DNA of 8,010 bases from an uncultured Gammaproteobacteria bacterium. GTDB taxonomy: Bacteria; Pseudomonadota; Gammaproteobacteria; PS1; Thioglobaceae. The DNA lies in contig CAJWNF010000023.1 of assembly GCA_913044155.1 (NCBI GenBank), forward strand, positions 1 to 8,010. The letters are read 5' to 3'. The notes beneath the pieces are model-generated. The model had not been told where the DNA came from. It was given only the letters and a program-made list of their open reading frames with translations, and did no database searches. The position numbers and the translations under genes are program-made. Each line of letters starts with the position of its first letter. Position 1 is the stretch's first letter. Of this stretch, positions 7,316 through 8,010 are shown one piece after another.

Positions 7316-7327
7316 TATGGTAAGATT
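7316..7327 (+). promoter_or_regulatory. Repeated 12-base promoter-like word upstream of cfa
   Basis: TATGGTAAGATT here is identical to 6715-6726 upstream of dsbB. It holds TGGTAAGAT, an extended -10 shape, and ends 28 bases before the cfa ATG, which would give a leader of about 20 bases. No good -35 word lies upstream, which is tolerable for extended -10 promoters. The gap at 7278-7355 otherwise shows an 8-base palindrome CTTTAAAG at 7297-7304 and no clear terminator for dsbB. Confidence 0.35.
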
Positions 7328-7355
7328 ATTCCTGTTTTAGTTTTATTATTAATTT

Positions 7356-8010
7356 ATGTCTAAATTTAAAACTACAGTTACGGAACTTTTGGAATCTGCT
7401 GACATCAAAATTAATGGACAAAGGCCATACGACATCCAAGTCCATAATGAAGATTTTTATGCACGAGTTCTCAGTGGCGGCACTTTGGCTTTTGGTGAGA
7501 GTTATATGGATGGTTGGTGGGATTGTGATGCATTAGACCAGTTAGCTGTCAGATTGCTTAATGCCCATCTGGATAAAAAAGTCAAAGCCACTAATCCTTC
7601 AATTTTATTGACTTTTCTGCGCGCATATTTGTTTAACTCCCAGAGCAAAGGCAGGGCACATATGGTAGGTGAAAAACATTACGATACAGGTAACGATCTT
7701 TTTTCTTTGATGCTTGACAAGAGGATGAACTATTCTTGTGCTTATTGGAGATATGCACAAGATTTGGATCAAGCACAAATCGACAAAATGGACTTGATTT
7801 GCAGAAAATTGCATTTAAAGCCTGGAATGAAAGTTCTGGAAATTGGTTGTGGTTGGGGTGGCTTCGCTAAATATGCAGCTGAAAACTACGAAGTGAATGT
7901 TTACGGCATAACCATCTCAAAAGAGCAGGAACAATATGCCAAGGAGTCCTGCAAGGGTTTAGACGTTAGCTTTGAACTGAAGGATTATCGAGAACTAAAT
8001 ACTCAATACG
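7356..8010 (+). CDS. cfa: Cyclopropane-fatty-acyl-phospholipid synthase (3' end outside window)
   Basis: SAM-dependent enzyme that adds a methylene group across the double bond of unsaturated fatty acyl chains in membrane phospholipids, usually late in growth or under stress. The 218 residues present are a little over half of the usual 380 or so. The N-terminal domain has LAFGESYMDGWWDCDALD at 44-61, close to the E. coli type. The catalytic domain begins with GEKHYDTGNDLFSLMLD (105-121) and NYSCAYW (125-131), where Cys128 should be the active-site cysteine. The SAM-binding loop VLEIGCGWGG is at 160-169, followed by GITISKEQ. Start ATG 7356 is in an AT-rich leader with no clear ribosome site. 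Its similarity to the proteobacterial Cfa group seems good throughout; the later catalytic Glu, His and Tyr lie beyond the edge. Confidence 0.95.
   Translation, partial: MSKFKTTVTELLESADIKINGQRPYDIQVHNEDFYARVLSGGTLAFGESYMDGWWDCDALDQLAVRLLNAHLDKKVKATNPSILLTFLRAYLFNSQSKGRAHMVGEKHYDTGNDLFSLMLDKRMNYSCAYWRYAQDLDQAQIDKMDLICRKLHLKPGMKVLEIGCGWGGFAKYAAENYEVNVYGITISKEQEQYAKESCKGLDVSFELKDYRELNTQY

Noticed and set aside
1..8010. CRISPR array, tRNA, rRNA, toxin-antitoxin, phage or defence genes
   Set aside because: No regularly spaced repeats, no tRNA-like cloverleaf noticed, and all sizeable gaps are short; every convincing gene has a metabolic or envelope role.

Overview
The window looks like ordinary chromosome from a free-living, fairly AT-rich gammaproteobacterium. 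The DsbB and cyclopropane synthase proteins are both gamma-like and base composition is roughly 40% GC by eye. A marine oligotroph of the SUP05/Thioglobus type would fit the methylated-amine catabolism, low GC and compact genes, but that is inference and no marker gene here settles it. All supported genes are on the + strand.

Layout: (1) positions 1-126 are the last 41 codons of a membrane protein that reads like the final helix of an EamA/DMT-family permease. (2) A gap of about 210 bases has no gene and only weak promoter-like words. (3) Positions 338-6621 form one tight cluster. It begins with a flavin/2Fe-2S reductase of the GbcB type and continues with soxB, soxD, soxA and soxG, the four subunits of heterotetrameric sarcosine oxidase in the classical BDAG order. 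Gaps are 21 and 20 bases, then soxD/soxA overlap by 4 and soxA/soxG by 8. (4) A 140-base gap has a weak terminator-like hairpin, a stretch resembling an insertion-sequence end, and a promoter-like region with an inverted repeat. (5) dsbB, with all four redox cysteines, starts at a TTG codon. (6) A 78-base gap repeats a 12-base promoter-like word also found upstream of dsbB. (7) cfa (cyclopropane-fatty-acyl-phospholipid synthase) runs off the right edge.

How the genes work together: SoxBDAG oxidises sarcosine to glycine, passing the methyl carbon to tetrahydrofolate as 5,10-methylene-tetrahydrofolate and making hydrogen peroxide. The reductase ahead of it would feed NAD(P)H electrons to a Rieske-type demethylating monooxygenase acting on glycine betaine or a similar N-methyl compound, upstream of sarcosine in the pathway. 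No oxygenase or dimethylglycine dehydrogenase lies in the window, so the substrate is open. dsbB and cfa are envelope-related housekeeping genes that appear to be separately transcribed.

I found no convincing undescribed system. The points worth a second look are the reductase without its oxygenase, the shared 12-base element upstream of dsbB and cfa, and the possible insertion-sequence relic after soxG.
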